A stretch of DNA of 64,000 nucleotides from Pogona vitticeps (Eukaryota; Chordata; Lepidosauria; Squamata; Agamidae), in contig NC_135786.1 in assembly GCF_051106095.1 (NCBI RefSeq), positions 138,884,501-138,948,500 of the forward strand. The letters run 5' to 3'. The position numbers and the translations under genes are program-made. The stretch's first letter is position 1. Each line of letters opens with the position of its first letter. Below are positions 29,070-41,607 of the stretch, piece by piece. The notes beneath the pieces are model-generated. The model was not told where the DNA came from. It saw nothing but the letters and a program-made list of their open reading frames with translations, and searched no databases.

Positions 29070-29970
29070 TTTGTTCTCATTTTTAAAAAATTAGTTTGCC
29101 TTGTTGATCTTAGTGATGTTTATTACCAAGTAGCACATTTAGGATGAGAGCATCAAAACCCATAACCTGATCCAGTCCAGAGTTTGGCAGTTTTTCTTCC
29201 TACTGGGAGATTTTAGAAGTGCTTAAATCTCTCCCATCAAAATCAGTTATGATGAATTTTGGCCCATAATTTTATATTCTGCTTTTTATTTGTTCTAAGA
29301 TGAGACTTAAAGTAGTTCATTAGAAGTTAGAATTGGATAGGGATGGCTGCCCACAAAGTTATACAGTCCTTTGTCTACTGGTCGTGTGCCTTATACATTG
29401 ATGCTGTGGCACATGAACATAGGACTAGAGGTGGAATATTTATATTCTCCTGATGGGAGCAAATACAGTATCACCAGCACAAGTGGCTAGGCTGATTGGA
29501 CCCTCCGAACCAGGCTGTCCACTTACTGCTTGCATCATAGCACATGCAGCCATTGTCATTTACACCACGCCAATCCTGGAAGTAGTCTGGTAGGGCTTCC
29601 CCATCTCCCTGTACTGCTGACCAGTCCGGGAAGGAGGTGGAATGATGAGTCTTCCCACTCACCTATTGAGTGGACCCAAATTTGAGAACCATTGATCTAA
29701 TTTATCCAGTGAAGCACACTTTTACTTAGATGCTACTTGAAAATGTCTATTATCTTGGTTACCTGTGACAGTCATTGATATAGGCAATCAGCAGCTTTAT
29801 TAAAGCTGCTGGCAATCAGCAATTAAAAGAAAAAATCAGAAGTCTTTCCTCTTTCTATATTATTTGCCCAAAATTGCTAACAGAGGCATGTGCTAGCGAT
29901 GAAGACTTTTTGTAGACTTTTGGTTTCTGCATACTTATATCTACTAATACGATGCTTACCTAGATTTGCA
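29070..29970. other. Low-copy stretch downstream of MRPL36
   Basis: No coding exon or repeat family was recognised. Confidence 0.3.
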
Positions 29971-29975
29971 TCCTT

Positions 29976-30092
29976 AGTGCTATGTAGAGATGGACTGCAA
30001 CTCCCAGAAATCTTGGCCAACGCAGCAAGTGGTGAAGGCTTCTGGGAATTGCAGTTCAAGAACATCTGGAAATGTGAGCTTGAGAGCCACTG
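29976..30092. mobile_element. hAT-type hairpin MITE, partial (family H)
   Basis: It carries GGACTGCAACTCCCAGAAATC and its inverse CTTCTGGGAATTGCAGTTC. It ends with GAGAGCCACTG. The left terminus is decayed. Confidence 0.65.
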
Positions 30093-30475
30093 AATTAGAC
30101 TGTAATTCTGCCATGTTTCTGCGTGCCAGCTGTTCTATACAGATGAAAGTTAAAAGTGCTCTCTGAATGTAGGGAACTGTGCCAAATTACTTTTCCCTAG
30201 CATTGTATATTATAGGAATATTTTGGAGATGGGGGAGTAATGACTGTGTTGAAGAGTTAATTTTTTAAAATTAAACTTGGGAATTCTGTTCTATTCATAA
30301 ATTTAACTTCTTTTTCTGTAGTAAATACAACTAACCTTACTTCTTAATCCAATTTTCATAGGTGTGTTTTTTAAAGTTCCTTTCCGAAGTAAGTTTAAGT
30401 GGCTTAATTTTTGAACAAATACGATAGATTTCATGACTCATACTATGAAGTTCAAGTATTCCAAATCTGCTACAT

Positions 30476-30611
30476 CAGTGGTTCTCAAACTGGGGTCCCC
30501 GGGTGTTCTTGGACTGCACTTCCCAGAAGCCTTCACCATTTGCTGTGCTGGCCAAGATTTCTGGGAGTTGCAGCCCAAAAACATCTGAGAATCTAAATCT
30601 GAGAAACACTG
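30476..30611. mobile_element. hAT-type hairpin MITE, complete copy (family H)
   Basis: It starts CAGTGGTTCTCAAACTGGGG and ends CTGAGAAACACTG. The 8-bp flanks are TGCTACAT (30468-30475) and TGCTAGAT (30612-30619), with one difference. It has the same length (136 bp) as the copy at 10231-10366. Confidence 0.88.
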
Positions 30612-31384
30612 TGCTAGATGAGATATGATACTCAGCTTAACTATTGAGCATTCCATGCCAGAGCTTCACATTCATGTAGTCTTCCTTTTCATAACAGCTG
30701 GGAGGGAACATACCAACTCATGTGCGGCCTCTTCTGCTGGTGTCACCAATATCTAGGGGAAAAATAAGTAATTTTGACATACAGTAGTAGAAAAGATCAG
30801 CAGGCATGCATGCAGCTTAGTCTCAAATCACAGGGGCTAGTGTTGCCTGTTGTGTTCCTTGGCCTCTTGCCTTACATTGTAATGATTTTGCCCTTTACTA
30901 ATGTAAAGTATATTGTGGTTTGCCTGTGGGTGTCACCTGCAACCTGTAGCTTGCATTTGGCCAGCAATTTTAATTGGGACAGCACACAGAAGCCAAGGTT
31001 TGGTCCTAGTATGTAAGACAATTGCAACATCATAAGCATGTTGTTCATTGAAATTAGTAACATTTATACATTTATTTGTTAGAGCTACTTAGAGAAAAAT
31101 CCAAAAATAATTCTAGGTTCAAAGAAGTACTGCTAGAGCTATAACATGGTTCTCTCCTTAAGGCTGCAATCCCTCCTTACCAGGGAGTGAGCCACACTGA
31201 ACTGAATGGGACTTACTTTTAGATTTGACCCATGTTGGATTGCACTTTAAATCTTTCTTTTTCAATATTTTTGGATGGAAAACTCATACACTTAGTGCAG
31301 TGCACTGTATTTAGAACATTAAGAAAAGCAACTGCAGTGCACAGCTTTGCATAGACATGGCAACTTTCACTTGTACCCTACTCG

Positions 31385-31448
31385 GTTTGCCATTTCTTAG
31401 CTCCACTATACAGCAGGAAACAGTTATTGCAGCTAAGAAATGGCAAAC
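31385..31448. repeat. Perfect 18-bp inverted repeat, 28-base loop
   Basis: GTTTGCCATTTCTTAGCT (31385-31402) is exactly complementary to 31431-31448. Size and spacing are in the range of a small RNA hairpin, but nothing else marks it as a microRNA. Confidence 0.85.
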
Positions 31449-31619
31449 TGCAGGAATTTTGTAATGTCATGTACTGTGCTTTCCAATATAGATTATAACA
31501 ATCAAAAGATAATGCAGACATTTGACATGACATGTGAAAAGTGTAATTTGTTCAGATCCTAGTCATTTTCATATCTGTACAAGCATATAACACTTTTTGT
31601 AAGATGGAGTTGTATCCTA

Positions 31620-32240
31620 TCCCCTATGTATTACTAGGGGTGCGTGTTTCAGATTTTAGCCTTTGTAGGGGTCCCGCCTGCAGGACCCAGACCTTATAGA
31701 CACCTACCATATTTTTCTGTGTATAAGATGACTCAATGTACAAGACAACCCCCCCTTTTCTAACCCCCAAATTTGAAAATTTGCATGATCGCACCCCTTT
31801 GGTCCTGAAGAGCTTTCATGGCTGCATTACCCTGTGGCTTCACAAAAGGCAAGGAAAGCAGCTGTCTGCTGTGTATAAAACAGCCCTCAATTTTTTGTCT
31901 ATTTCAGTTAAAAAGTGTTGTTTTATACATGGAAAAATATGGTAAATTCTGTGCACCTGGAGAGAAGGCCTGATTTGCAGACTTCATACCTTAGAAAGGC
32001 CTAACTTTCTGTTTGAAAAGGAAGTTTCCCAGCAAACAGCCAGCTTCTTTTTCAAAGAGAAAGTGAGGCCTTTCCAAGACCTGAAGCTTGCCCAGCTGGG
32101 CCTTCTCTCCAGGTGAGCACAATTCAGGTGTCTGTAAGGTCTGGGTCCTGCAGGTGGGCCTCACAGAAAAAAGAATTATGGGATTTGTAGTCCAAAAAAT
32201 CTTGAAACATGCAGTCCTAGTAACACATAGCGTGGGCATT
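31620..32240. mobile_element. Fold-back element with nested MITE
   Basis: After subtracting the inserted MITE (31707-31942), the left and right halves are imperfect inverted copies around about 32035. Matching pairs include CTGCAGGACCCAGACCTTAT with its complement at about 32133-32153, CACCTGGAGAGAAGGC with its complement at 32099-32114, and CTATGTATTACTAGG with the complement of 32217-32231. The right arm includes GGGATTTGTAGTCCAAAAAAT, a motif of short hAT-type MITEs. No clear target duplication was found, so the family is uncertain. Confidence 0.7.
31707..31942. mobile_element. MITE with TA target duplication (family T2), nested
   Basis: Ends CCATATTTTTCTGTGTATAAG and TTTATACATGGAAAAATATGG are inverted repeats, flanked by TA at 31705-31706 and 31943-31944. 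It is inserted in the left arm of the fold-back element and is therefore younger. Confidence 0.85.
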
Positions 32241-32342
32241 ATCACCAACTTTATTATTGTGCTGGCAGGGTTTCTGGCATCTAGGACACTTGGGGGGCTT
32301 GTAATAGCAGAACCTTACATTCACATCATTTCTTGGGCTATA

Positions 32343-32752
32343 CAGTGGTGCCCCACTTGACAACAAAATCGCTTGATGCCAAGTTTTTTGCAATCGCTAT
32401 AGCGATCGCAAAACGATGGTTCCTATGGGGTTTTTTCACTTTACGTCGATTAGGTGCCTGCTTCGCAAACAGTTTGTTCGCAAAATGATGTGTTTTCCAG
32501 CTCCGCAAAATGGCTTCCCTCCCTTTGCAAAATGGCTGTTTTCCGGACAGAAGCTTCGGAAGACAGCGATTTTAAACAGCTGGTCGGCGGTTTTCTATGG
32601 GCAATCTCTGCTGGACGATAAGGTATTTCCCCATTGGAACGCATTAATCGGTTTTCAATGCATTCCAATGGGGATTTTTTTCGCTTGATGACGATTTCGC
32701 TTAACAGCGATTTTTCTGGAACGGATTATCGTCCTCAAGCGGGGCACCACTG
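32343..32752. mobile_element. Tigger-like MITE (family T1)
   Basis: Ends CAGTGGTGCCCCACTTGACA and AAGCGGGGCACCACTG, TA on both sides. The interior is in the opposite orientation to the copy at 4557-4970: TATAGCGATCGCAAAACGATGG comes first and CATTGGAACGCATTAATCGG late. Confidence 0.9.
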
Positions 32753-33079
32753 TATTACCTGATTGCTGTATTATAAACACTGGTGTGGACACAGCATTTC
32801 CAAAACTACATAGTAGCTGGGGGTATTGTCATATAGTACCAGCAGGGTGGAAAGCCTTCCAGAAAGGCATCCAATGTAATATTCCCACTGGCAGGGAAGT
32901 GACAAGTAAAGAGGCAAGGGGGGGGGAGATACACATGCTTATAGGGAATGTATATTTAATGGGAAGTTAGAGAAGGTATTTTCCTCCTCACCCCACTGTT
33001 GAGTGGGGTGAGGAAACAGTAACGTATTTCCCCCACCCTGGCTGCCCTGCACTGTCAGTTTCCATGCCAGCTTCAAGGT

Positions 33080-33575
33080 GTGTTAACATACAAGGCCCTA
33101 AACAATTTGAGACATCGTTATCTGGCAGAATGCCTCCTTCTGACTAGATCTGCCTATCCTGTATGATGTTCCCAGGCCAGGCGGTTGAGAGTTCTGACCT
33201 TGAGAGAGGCCCAGAAAATGACAACCAGAAACCGGGCCCTCTTGGTGGTAGCTCCACAACTGTAGAATGGTCTCCCGCCCGAAATTCTCCTGGCCCCCCT
33301 CTTTGGGAATTTTCAAACAGTCATTAAAAACTTGGTTATTTAGACAGGCCTTCCCTTCTCAATAATATCATGATATAGTAGTGCTTTAACAACTAGGTAT
33401 TCAACCCGCCACCATGCCTTTATTATTTTATTTTTAGTTTTTGTATTGGTATTATTTTTGCTTTTGCCTAAATTGTAATTGATTTCTGTCTTATTGTTCT
33501 GTACTGTATTGTACAGTATTATTGTAATGCGTAAACCACCAGATGGGTGGTATAAAAATCAAATGAATATTTTTG
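33080..33575 (+). mobile_element. L2-type LINE 3' end
   Basis: CAAGGCCCTAAACAATTTGAG is followed by remnants of the reverse transcriptase tail: a CGGTTGAGAGTTCTGAC-type segment, ACCGGGCCCTCTTGGTGGTAG and GGAATGGTCTCCC equivalents. A T-rich 3' UTR, GTAAACCACCAGATGGGTGG and an AAATCAAATGAAT tail end it. It is the sense-strand counterpart of the L2 at 11024-12760. Confidence 0.75.
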
Positions 33576-33579
33576 GCCT

Positions 33580-36500
33580 TTCATGCTCCTGATTATGTCA
33601 TCAGCACTACAAAAGTCTGAGATTTGGAGCAGGTTATTGGGGGCAGGGATATTTTCCTTTTGTTGGATGTACCAAAACTAGCTCCATGCTAGAATCTGCA
33701 CCGAATAATTGTAAGCTACTTTTAGCTTTAAAATATTTGTGCCTAGTGCCTCAAAGTGGCCAAAGCAACCGATAGCAGTGAAAAATTATTGCCAGTATGA
33801 AACCCAAATTTCTTTGGCTTAGGATATAATGTAACAGACATCATACCTGCTTATTTAATTTGTTTTTAATTCCAGAGAAGACCTCCCCTTCCCACCCACC
33901 CTGCAACTTTCTGCCTCCAACAGGTAGATGTGTAACTAGGTCAACTGAAAGAATCCTGCAGCTTATGTATATTAATGAGTGTAAGGCTTAGACTGCAGCG
34001 GAGTGCATAAGAAACACTGCTCTAGTTGCTGAAGTAAGGACAATGTCTCTTTAATAATGACAGGTGAGGGGAAAAGCTGTCTGAACCTTACTGCTTGGGG
34101 AGCTCTGTCTGACTGGATCAGCAGAGGATACACTGAGGTTAGCTAACTGACAGATGACTTCTTTCTAAGACACCTGGACCCAGCCATTTCCACACAGCTC
34201 AAAGGAGTGTTCAGTTCTTTCCCTTTGTTAAGCTTATTAAAAGCTAGCAGGACCAGAAATCCTATTTCTAGGGTGGGGAAATGAGCTTTTATTGCAAAGT
34301 GGGTACTTAAACTGATTTTAAGTACACATGAAAATGACTCTGGCTGGATGCTGGAAAAACTAGTCACCCAAGAGCATCCTTCTGCATACTTTGGCATTGG
34401 GGGGTGCAGTACAGTAGCCATCCAGGTCTCTCTGATTTGGCTGGGCCCAAGGCAAAAGGTGAGTATTCGTCACAGTTTGCTCAGTTTGTGGGCTGCAACT
34501 TCCAGAATCGATGAATGCCAGCATGAGAGAGTGTTTGGGAATCCCATGTATGCCACCTGCAGCTTTCTGGAAGAAAGGCAGAATATACATGAAACCCATT
34601 TAAATAAAAACAGAAATGCACATTCACATGTGGGACACAGGTTTGTTGTACGTGGCAAGCTGCTCATGATTACAGGAAAGTAAGAATTTTCCTGGTAGCA
34701 TTTCATTCATAAAAAAGTGAAACAGGAAAAATAGACAAATAAGGTGCATTTTAAAAAATGAGTCAGCTTTTTGGAAGTTGGTATAGACAGTTTTAGTCTT
34801 GACATTTATTTTCAAATTTTCCATTATTTCACCTTCAAGACCCTTCATTTAGCTTGATAAAAGTATCCTGGCCACTCATCTGTTGAACATGGGAGATTTT
34901 TTGCAAATAGGCTTCCACTGCATAGCCTTGTTATTATTATTGCAGCACAGGAGTGCAATTGTGATATTAAGCAGCAGAGCAAATCAACATTTTTACAAGG
35001 CAATTTTAAAAATGGGGACTACCCAAACAAAAAAGTATAACCTTTAAGCTGTACCACATCAAATTTGGCATAGTAGGAGCAGGCAGACTGATGTTGCTCT
35101 CTGCCAAACTTGGTGATCTTTAGTCAAATAGTTAGAAAAATATGAGTTTTAAAGTACAGAAATTAATTATGCACCCATCTCCATTGAGATACAAGTAACT
35201 TTTCTGCAGCACATTAAGAAACTGCTGAAACATATTTCCGACACTCAGGTTTTTTTTATTGTAAAAGATATTAATTACCTTGGTCCCTTTTTTATTTACA
35301 GCCAATCTATCCTGTAGTTGTGGAAATAGCTAAAAGATAAGCCACTCTTTTTTAACACAGTCCAGCCAATTGTATAACTCTGGAGCATGCTCCGAAGAAT
35401 CTTGCCAGAAAGAACATTGGTTCAGAAGTATTTGCTTGCTGTTACTTTTCTGTATGGTCCCTCACCAATTGAATGAGAGCCCTGAGTATTGGAGACTTTT
35501 TGATCTTAAAAGGCTGGACACTGCTTAAAAGCCTCCAAAGTCTCATCTCTCCCTGATTTGAAGAGGCAGAAATTCAACCACAGCAGTTATTGATCAGCAG
35601 GAAATGCTGTGGTTTTTTTTTTTTACTTAAAAAACCCTTCATGTCCCCATTTCCCTTCTTTTCACCTTGCCCCACTCCCTAAGGATCATATTTAGATTCA
35701 TATAATTCCAAACTATGTGGTTATCAAAGGCTTTTAATGTGTTAGAAATAATGATTCCATATTTTTGGACAGGATTCTTCAAATGTGAGTCCATTGCAAA
35801 GACTATAGCAGATGGGGAAGGATCAGTCCAAGTGATGTCCAGGAGTCTCTTGGTTAAACTGCCCTGTCACCTCATAGTTGGAGCAATGTCCTATGAAGTG
35901 GTTTAGGGAGGTAGAAGGGTGCCTTGGACAAGGGCTTCAGTGCTCATCTATAGTGTAAAGCATGCAACATGGGGCAGGGGAGAAAGGAACACTCTTTTCG
36001 ACAGAAGTGGGCATCACACCTCTGCCACTGATTCACTGGCTGGCCTTGGGCTCACCATTTATCTTCTCAGTACTAGGATGAGTGCTAGATGTCTTTGCCC
36101 CCCCAAAAAAATTATAAATGGGATATTTCCCCATGTAGCCATCAAAATTTCTTTGTGCTTGGGTGCAAAGTGATTAACTGATGGAAAAAAGAGTCAACTA
36201 CTGAGATTTTCCCTTTTATGATACCTCTTTGTAAATAATAGTGAGCAGAATAGTGTATCCAGTGTAGACGATCTTGACTGCTCACATTGATGTTGTCAAA
36301 ATTCATGCTCTCTTTTGCTATGTAAAGTTTGGCATCCTTTTTCCTGATAGTAACACAGGCACAATATTGTTCAGTAATACCGGGCTATTTCCTGCCATTC
36401 TGAATCATGGATACAGGATACTGCATTCCACATTTCCAAACCAGAGTGTTTTTTAAATTGAATTTCATGACTATAGGAGATATACCTACAGGGGCATAAA

Positions 36501-39500
36501 TCAAATAAGTAGCAGCCTCATTAGCTATTGTATTATAATGCCTTCTTATTTCAAAGGATGCACCCTGTAATGAAAAGCTTAGCTACACTGTTCCACTAAC
36601 ACAACAACATAAAAATACAGATTCCTAGGGGAAATTGTATTGCTGTAGAACATTAATGGGAGGTTTGCACGATCCATCTAGATACTTAAAGATAGCTTTA
36701 GCTGAACACCCTCACCAAAATACAATATTAGGAATTTTTTAAAGAAGAAACTAGGTTTTATATCAGATAAAACCACATAAAAATAGCCTGCGCAGTGTAG
36801 ATGCACATTACACCAGGGCCATTTCTATGTGGTTAAAGGATTAGAGACTGTTGCCATCACCATCATCCTTAGCCCATCAACTAGCCAACTCTTTAACTAC
36901 ACAGGTTTGGGGCGGTCCATAACTGATCTACTCAGCCTGTCAGTGGCTACCCACAGATTAAGGCCAGACCTTCAGAGAGAGGCCCTTACAAGGCAAATAA
37001 AGTGTCCCCTGAAGTCTAGTACACTTTTATTGGCCTCCCAAGTCCTGCAAGATTCAAAGGTGACTATATGAAGCTGGCAGCCACCACCTAGATATGTGCT
37101 GGCTAGGGATGTTTGCCTGTCAGTAACCACTGATGGCTTTCTCTTTTGATGGAGTGTGTAGTGGCCGCTGAATTTCAATCAGAAGAAAAACCAGTAAGAG
37201 GCATATGCACAGTAGTTGTGCTCCCAGTTCATTGCCCATAGCATATGAAGAGGGTCCACACTCCTGCTGGATGAGCAGCAGGGGCTCTGGCTAACATTCA
37301 GGTCACAGAAAGATAAATTAGAAGGTATAGTGTCCTATCCTAAACAAAACAGCTTTGGCTTAATATAACTTACAGATCCCATTTTCCTAAGTAATCTGTT
37401 ATGCTCTCCAAAATCCATTCAAATGCTCTCTTACACTACCAAGTGTAGATAGGGTCAATCCAAACAGCAAGGTTAAGAGAAAAGGTGTTCTGTGTGGCTC
37501 TCACACTCAGTTATGAAATACTATCCCCTGAACACTTAAAAAGCAAATATATCCCATGCCCGAGCATCTTTTGAAAGAACTGTTAGAAATGTCTGTTGAA
37601 TGATATAATAGGGTATAGTTTTATTCTGGTTTCCGTAGAAAATGTAAAGGGGGTTTCTGCTCTCCTTGACTTACTCTAGGTCTACAGAATGAGAGACACA
37701 AAGTAGTCTACATTCGTAAGTGGACAAATAGGTATAACAATCAACCTTATCAGCTGGTGAACCATAAAGTCTAAGCCTATAAGGGATGAGTCTGAATACC
37801 TCAGATTCAGATCTTATCACTACTATGCCAGTGCAAGGCAAACAAACTTTTAACAGGAATTGGAACATCTGAGGGAGGAAAGGACCAGCTCTTACACATC
37901 ATTGTTTCTTAAGCCAACCATTTATGATGTATGCTACTAAAAGCTGCATAAATGTGGCCACGTACACATCACTAAAAAAGAAGGACATGGACCACAAAAA
38001 AGGACAGCAAAAAAGGACACTGGATTATTGGATGAGTGAGGAAACTTGTGTAGAGTTTGGCTCTCCCTAGTCATCTTTTCTGCCTTTATCACTAGCAACC
38101 AGCAGTTTCAGTAGGCAGGAATCTCATTCAGAGTGGTGGAATAAGCTCCTGCCTGGGCTATGGGCACCTACACATCTCTTGCATCCTTATTGTAAGTTGC
38201 CTTGAAGATTTCAGGTAATAAAAAAAGGAATATATGCTCCAAATAAACAATAATTAAATATTGCTCCTTCACTTCAAGTTCTATTCCTGTAACATTCACA
38301 GGGCTGTAACTAGGATGGAGCAACTGGGATTTTAGCACAGGGTACCAAACTATAGAGGACACTAGAATCTAGAGGTGAATCTACTGGTGAGTTTAAGGAA
38401 CATTTCCATATCTATTTTGTTTCTCTCTCTCTTTTTTGAAAGCATAAACCTTTTCTTTTTGGGGGAACACCCCATTCTCTTCCTTTTTCATGGGGGGCTT
38501 GCGCCCATGCCTAACAAGCTGGGTGAGTGGAAGATGATACCACTGGCTGCACTACTAAAATCGTTAGTTACAGCTTTAGAAATCAACATGTAACATGCAT
38601 GGGCTATGGAGTTTATATATTAAAATGCTCTGAATGTCCAAAAAAAGCGCATCACATTACTTACTGCTGATGATTATTAATGTGTGTTAAAAACACTTCA
38701 TGACTATATCAGGAATTTAATCCCAATCCCTGATATCTATAGAGATATATTATTATCAGGTGTAATATAGCTAGGAAACATTGTTCCTAAAGAACCATTG
38801 CAAATCTCAGCCAAGACAACTGTTTGTTCCAAATTTATTCCAGGTCTGAGCAATCCAACGCGTACTTTCTTGAAAGTGAGTCCTATTGAATTCAGACTTG
38901 TGTACTTTTGAGTAATCACACTTAGAGCCCCACTGCCAGGGTCCTGACAGAAGTGTACTGCTTGTGTTCTCTGAGTATAAATTTATAATCTGCCCTTAGG
39001 TTAATATATATATAGTTTTGCCCTGTGGAACCCGTTTTTGAAAGTTTAATCAGCTATTAAATATATTAAATTACCTAACTTCCAATGATTTCCAATTTTT
39101 CCAAGTGTGTATGTATGTATTTGTGTTTGGTTTGGCAAAACTCAACAATCTTTTGGGCTTTTTTTTTATTATTAAACCAGAATAAACTAGAGTATATTTA
39201 CATAATGCAATGATCCATGAAGGTTACCATAACATCAAGGGACCATATTAACCGGATGACTGGAATTCATTAGAAATTAACTACCACTTAAATTAATTTT
39301 CCCACATTCACAAGGCGATAATGGCAGAAAAAGGAACCGTCCATCAGCGTGTACTGACAGGAGAGCTGTCACCGCTTTTATTTATAGGTGACTGTATTAA
39401 TCCACCAAGCTGCTTTTCTACACAAAAAGCTGTGCTTAGGCACTCATATATTGCTACTTCCAAAACCTTTCCTATTAATAGGTAAGCCAAGTCTGATTAA

Positions 39501-40215
39501 GCAGGACTTCATCCTTTCACTGTGGACTCAGGAAACTTGTTATTTTCTGCCAGAAGTAGGTATATATTTTAAAACTGATGAATGTGTGTAAGGAGCAAAC
39601 AGGATTCTGCCTATTGCTCTCTAAGCAACCCACCTAAATTCCATCCATGCTGGTGTGAAATATTCCCAGACACATTTGACATGTAAGCAGACATTCTGTA
39701 CTCTTTTTTGCTTACATCTCTTGACGCCCCGCCCCACCCCCTTTTTCCTGCTATGGACTTTTGGGGGGGTCTTTTTGTGAAACTCTTCCCTAGTTTATTT
39801 AAATAGTCTTTACTCTCAGTTGCCACAATTTGTCCTAGATATATCAACACACCTGGTTTGTCCTCCTGACTGACATGATTTAATTTACCTGACTGAACTT
39901 CCAGACAGGTCATTCTGACAGGTCTACTCTCCTCACATCACCCTGTTCACCTTAGACCCTTTCATGCAGTAATTATGTGAAAGAGATCCACATGTAGAAA
40001 GGATTAAAAGGATAGCATCCTTGGCCTTGCTACTTCTTTAGCCTAAGCCTCCCTACATGCACACATACAATTCAGAGCATGACCTTCTGAGGGGGAAAAA
40101 GGCAGTGTACCTAGATTTCTGTGTGTATAGCCTTCCATGGTGGAAATGTTAAGTGAGATCCCTCTTTAATAGTCTCAGCAATGAACACATGAGAATAGCT
40201 TAAAGAGCACAGGTT
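33580..40215. other. Long gene-free, mostly low-copy region
   Basis: More than 6 kb without recognisable exons and with few transposon motifs, unlike the rest of the window. Parts of it, notably 39230-39380, are free of simple repeats and carry compact motif clusters. By synteny the area belongs to the IRX4-NDUFS6-MRPL36-LPCAT1 neighbourhood, known for conserved non-coding DNA. Conservation itself cannot be seen here. Confidence 0.35.
39355..39371. promoter_or_regulatory. Inverted TGACAG pair (TALE-homeodomain-type motif)
   Basis: TGACAG and CTGTCA are separated by five bases and form a dyad. TGACAG is the core recognised by MEIS/TGIF-class TALE homeodomain proteins. Any function is inferred from the motif only. 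Confidence 0.3.
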
Positions 40216-40218
40216 GCT

Positions 40219-40312
40219 ATCCTCTGAAGATGCCGGCCACAGAGACTGGCGAAACATCAGGAAGAACAACCTTCAGAACACGGCCAAAGAGCCTGAAAAA
40301 CCCAGAACAACC
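40219..40312. repeat. Interspersed ~95-bp repeat, copy 1
   Basis: CCTCTGAAGATGCCGGCCAC is followed by AGAGACTGGCGAAACATCAG, then a CAGAACACGGCC-type block and GAAAAACCCAGAACAACCA. It matches 52637-52730 almost throughout. The element family was not identified. Confidence 0.75.
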
Positions 40313-40489
40313 AATAGCTTAAATGTTTGTTGTGGCTACATGCAATACCTTCCCGACGTTGTAAGGAAAACTTCAAGGTCTTGATCTTCCTTCTTCTGGT
40401 TCTTGGTCTTTGAAATGGACTTAGACTGGACAGACCTCCCAATGGACAAGATCTTTAAAGAGAGGACTGGCAACTTCTGCAGATTAATG

Positions 40490-40492
<3 letters not shown>

Positions 40493-40552
<60 letters not shown>

Positions 40553-40560
40553 TGTGTGTG
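40493..40560. repeat. (TC)n-(TG)n microsatellite
   Basis: About 21 TC units followed by about 13 TG units. Confidence 0.95.
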
Positions 40561-41250
40561 CATGTGCAGTATCAAGTAGGAACTGACTTGTAGCAATCCT
40601 AACAAGTTTTTCAAGGAAAATGAGATATTTAATGAGTGGTTTTACCAGTAAGTTATCATGGCCAAGCAAAACCTCAAACACTGGTCTTCGGGGGCCAGGT
40701 TTCTCATTCACTCCACCCACACCAGTACCTTCCAATGAAGGACTGCCTTCTCTAGAAGAGGATATATGACCACAGCAATACCAAGCTGGCTGGGTCTTCC
40801 AGAAAAGTAACTTTCCCCAACTCTGATCATATTAAGTTTGCTCAGTAGGGCAGACTAAGATAGGACAATAAGCCTAATATGTTCTTACAATGTCCTTAAA
40901 TTAATAAGTACTGAGATGAAGAGAATTGAACAGAGCAAGGTTAAATGTTTGACCTTTGATCTATGCGAGGCTGCAACCCAGTGCACACGTTCTTAGAAGT
41001 AAATTTCCCTGAATTCAGTGAAATTTAATCCTGAGTAAAATTCAGTTAGAGTGTAACCGCAATGATCTAGGAACTCTGCATTGTGGTTTACTTAAAAATC
41101 TTCATTCATGGTCCAATTCTACACATGCTTACTAAGTCAGCACAGTTAAATTCAATGGATTTACTCTCACATAAGCAAGTATGTGATTATCACCCTAATT
41201 AGAGAGTTGAGAACCCCAGATTACCTACATTGCAACTGTCAATTTATGGG

Positions 41251-41594
41251 TAAAGGTAAAGGTAAAGGTTCCCCTTGACAATTTTTGTCCAGTCGTGTTC
41301 GACTCTAGGGGGCAGTGCTCATCCCCGTTTCCAAGCCATAGAGCCAGCGTTTTGTCCGAAGACAATCTTCCGTGGTCACATGGCCAGTGCGACTTAGACA
41401 CGGAACACTGTTACCTTCCCACCGAGATGGTCCCTATTTATCTACTTGTATTTGCATGCTTTCAAACTGCTAGGTTGGCGGAAGCTGGGACAAGCGACAG
41501 GCGCTCACTCCATTGCGTGGATTCAATCTTACGACTGCTTGGTCTTCTGACCCTGCAGCACAGGCTTCTGTGGTTTAGCCCGCAGCGCCACCAC
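41251..41594 (-). mobile_element. Sauria-type SINE, full length
   Basis: A 344-bp element with a perfect 13-bp target duplication GTCAATTTATGGG at 41238-41250 and 41595-41607. On the minus strand it starts with a tRNA-like head (TGGCGCTGCGGGCTAAACCA, with a B-box-like AGATTGAATCC). It passes through the conserved body and ends in ACCTTT tandem units. Just before the tail it has AGAGTCGAACACGACT, the same end as the BovB LINEs of this window. This matches the described design of Sauria SINEs, which borrow the BovB machinery. The intact duplication points to a young insertion. Confidence 0.93.
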
Positions 41595-41607
41595 GTCAAT
41601 TTATGGG

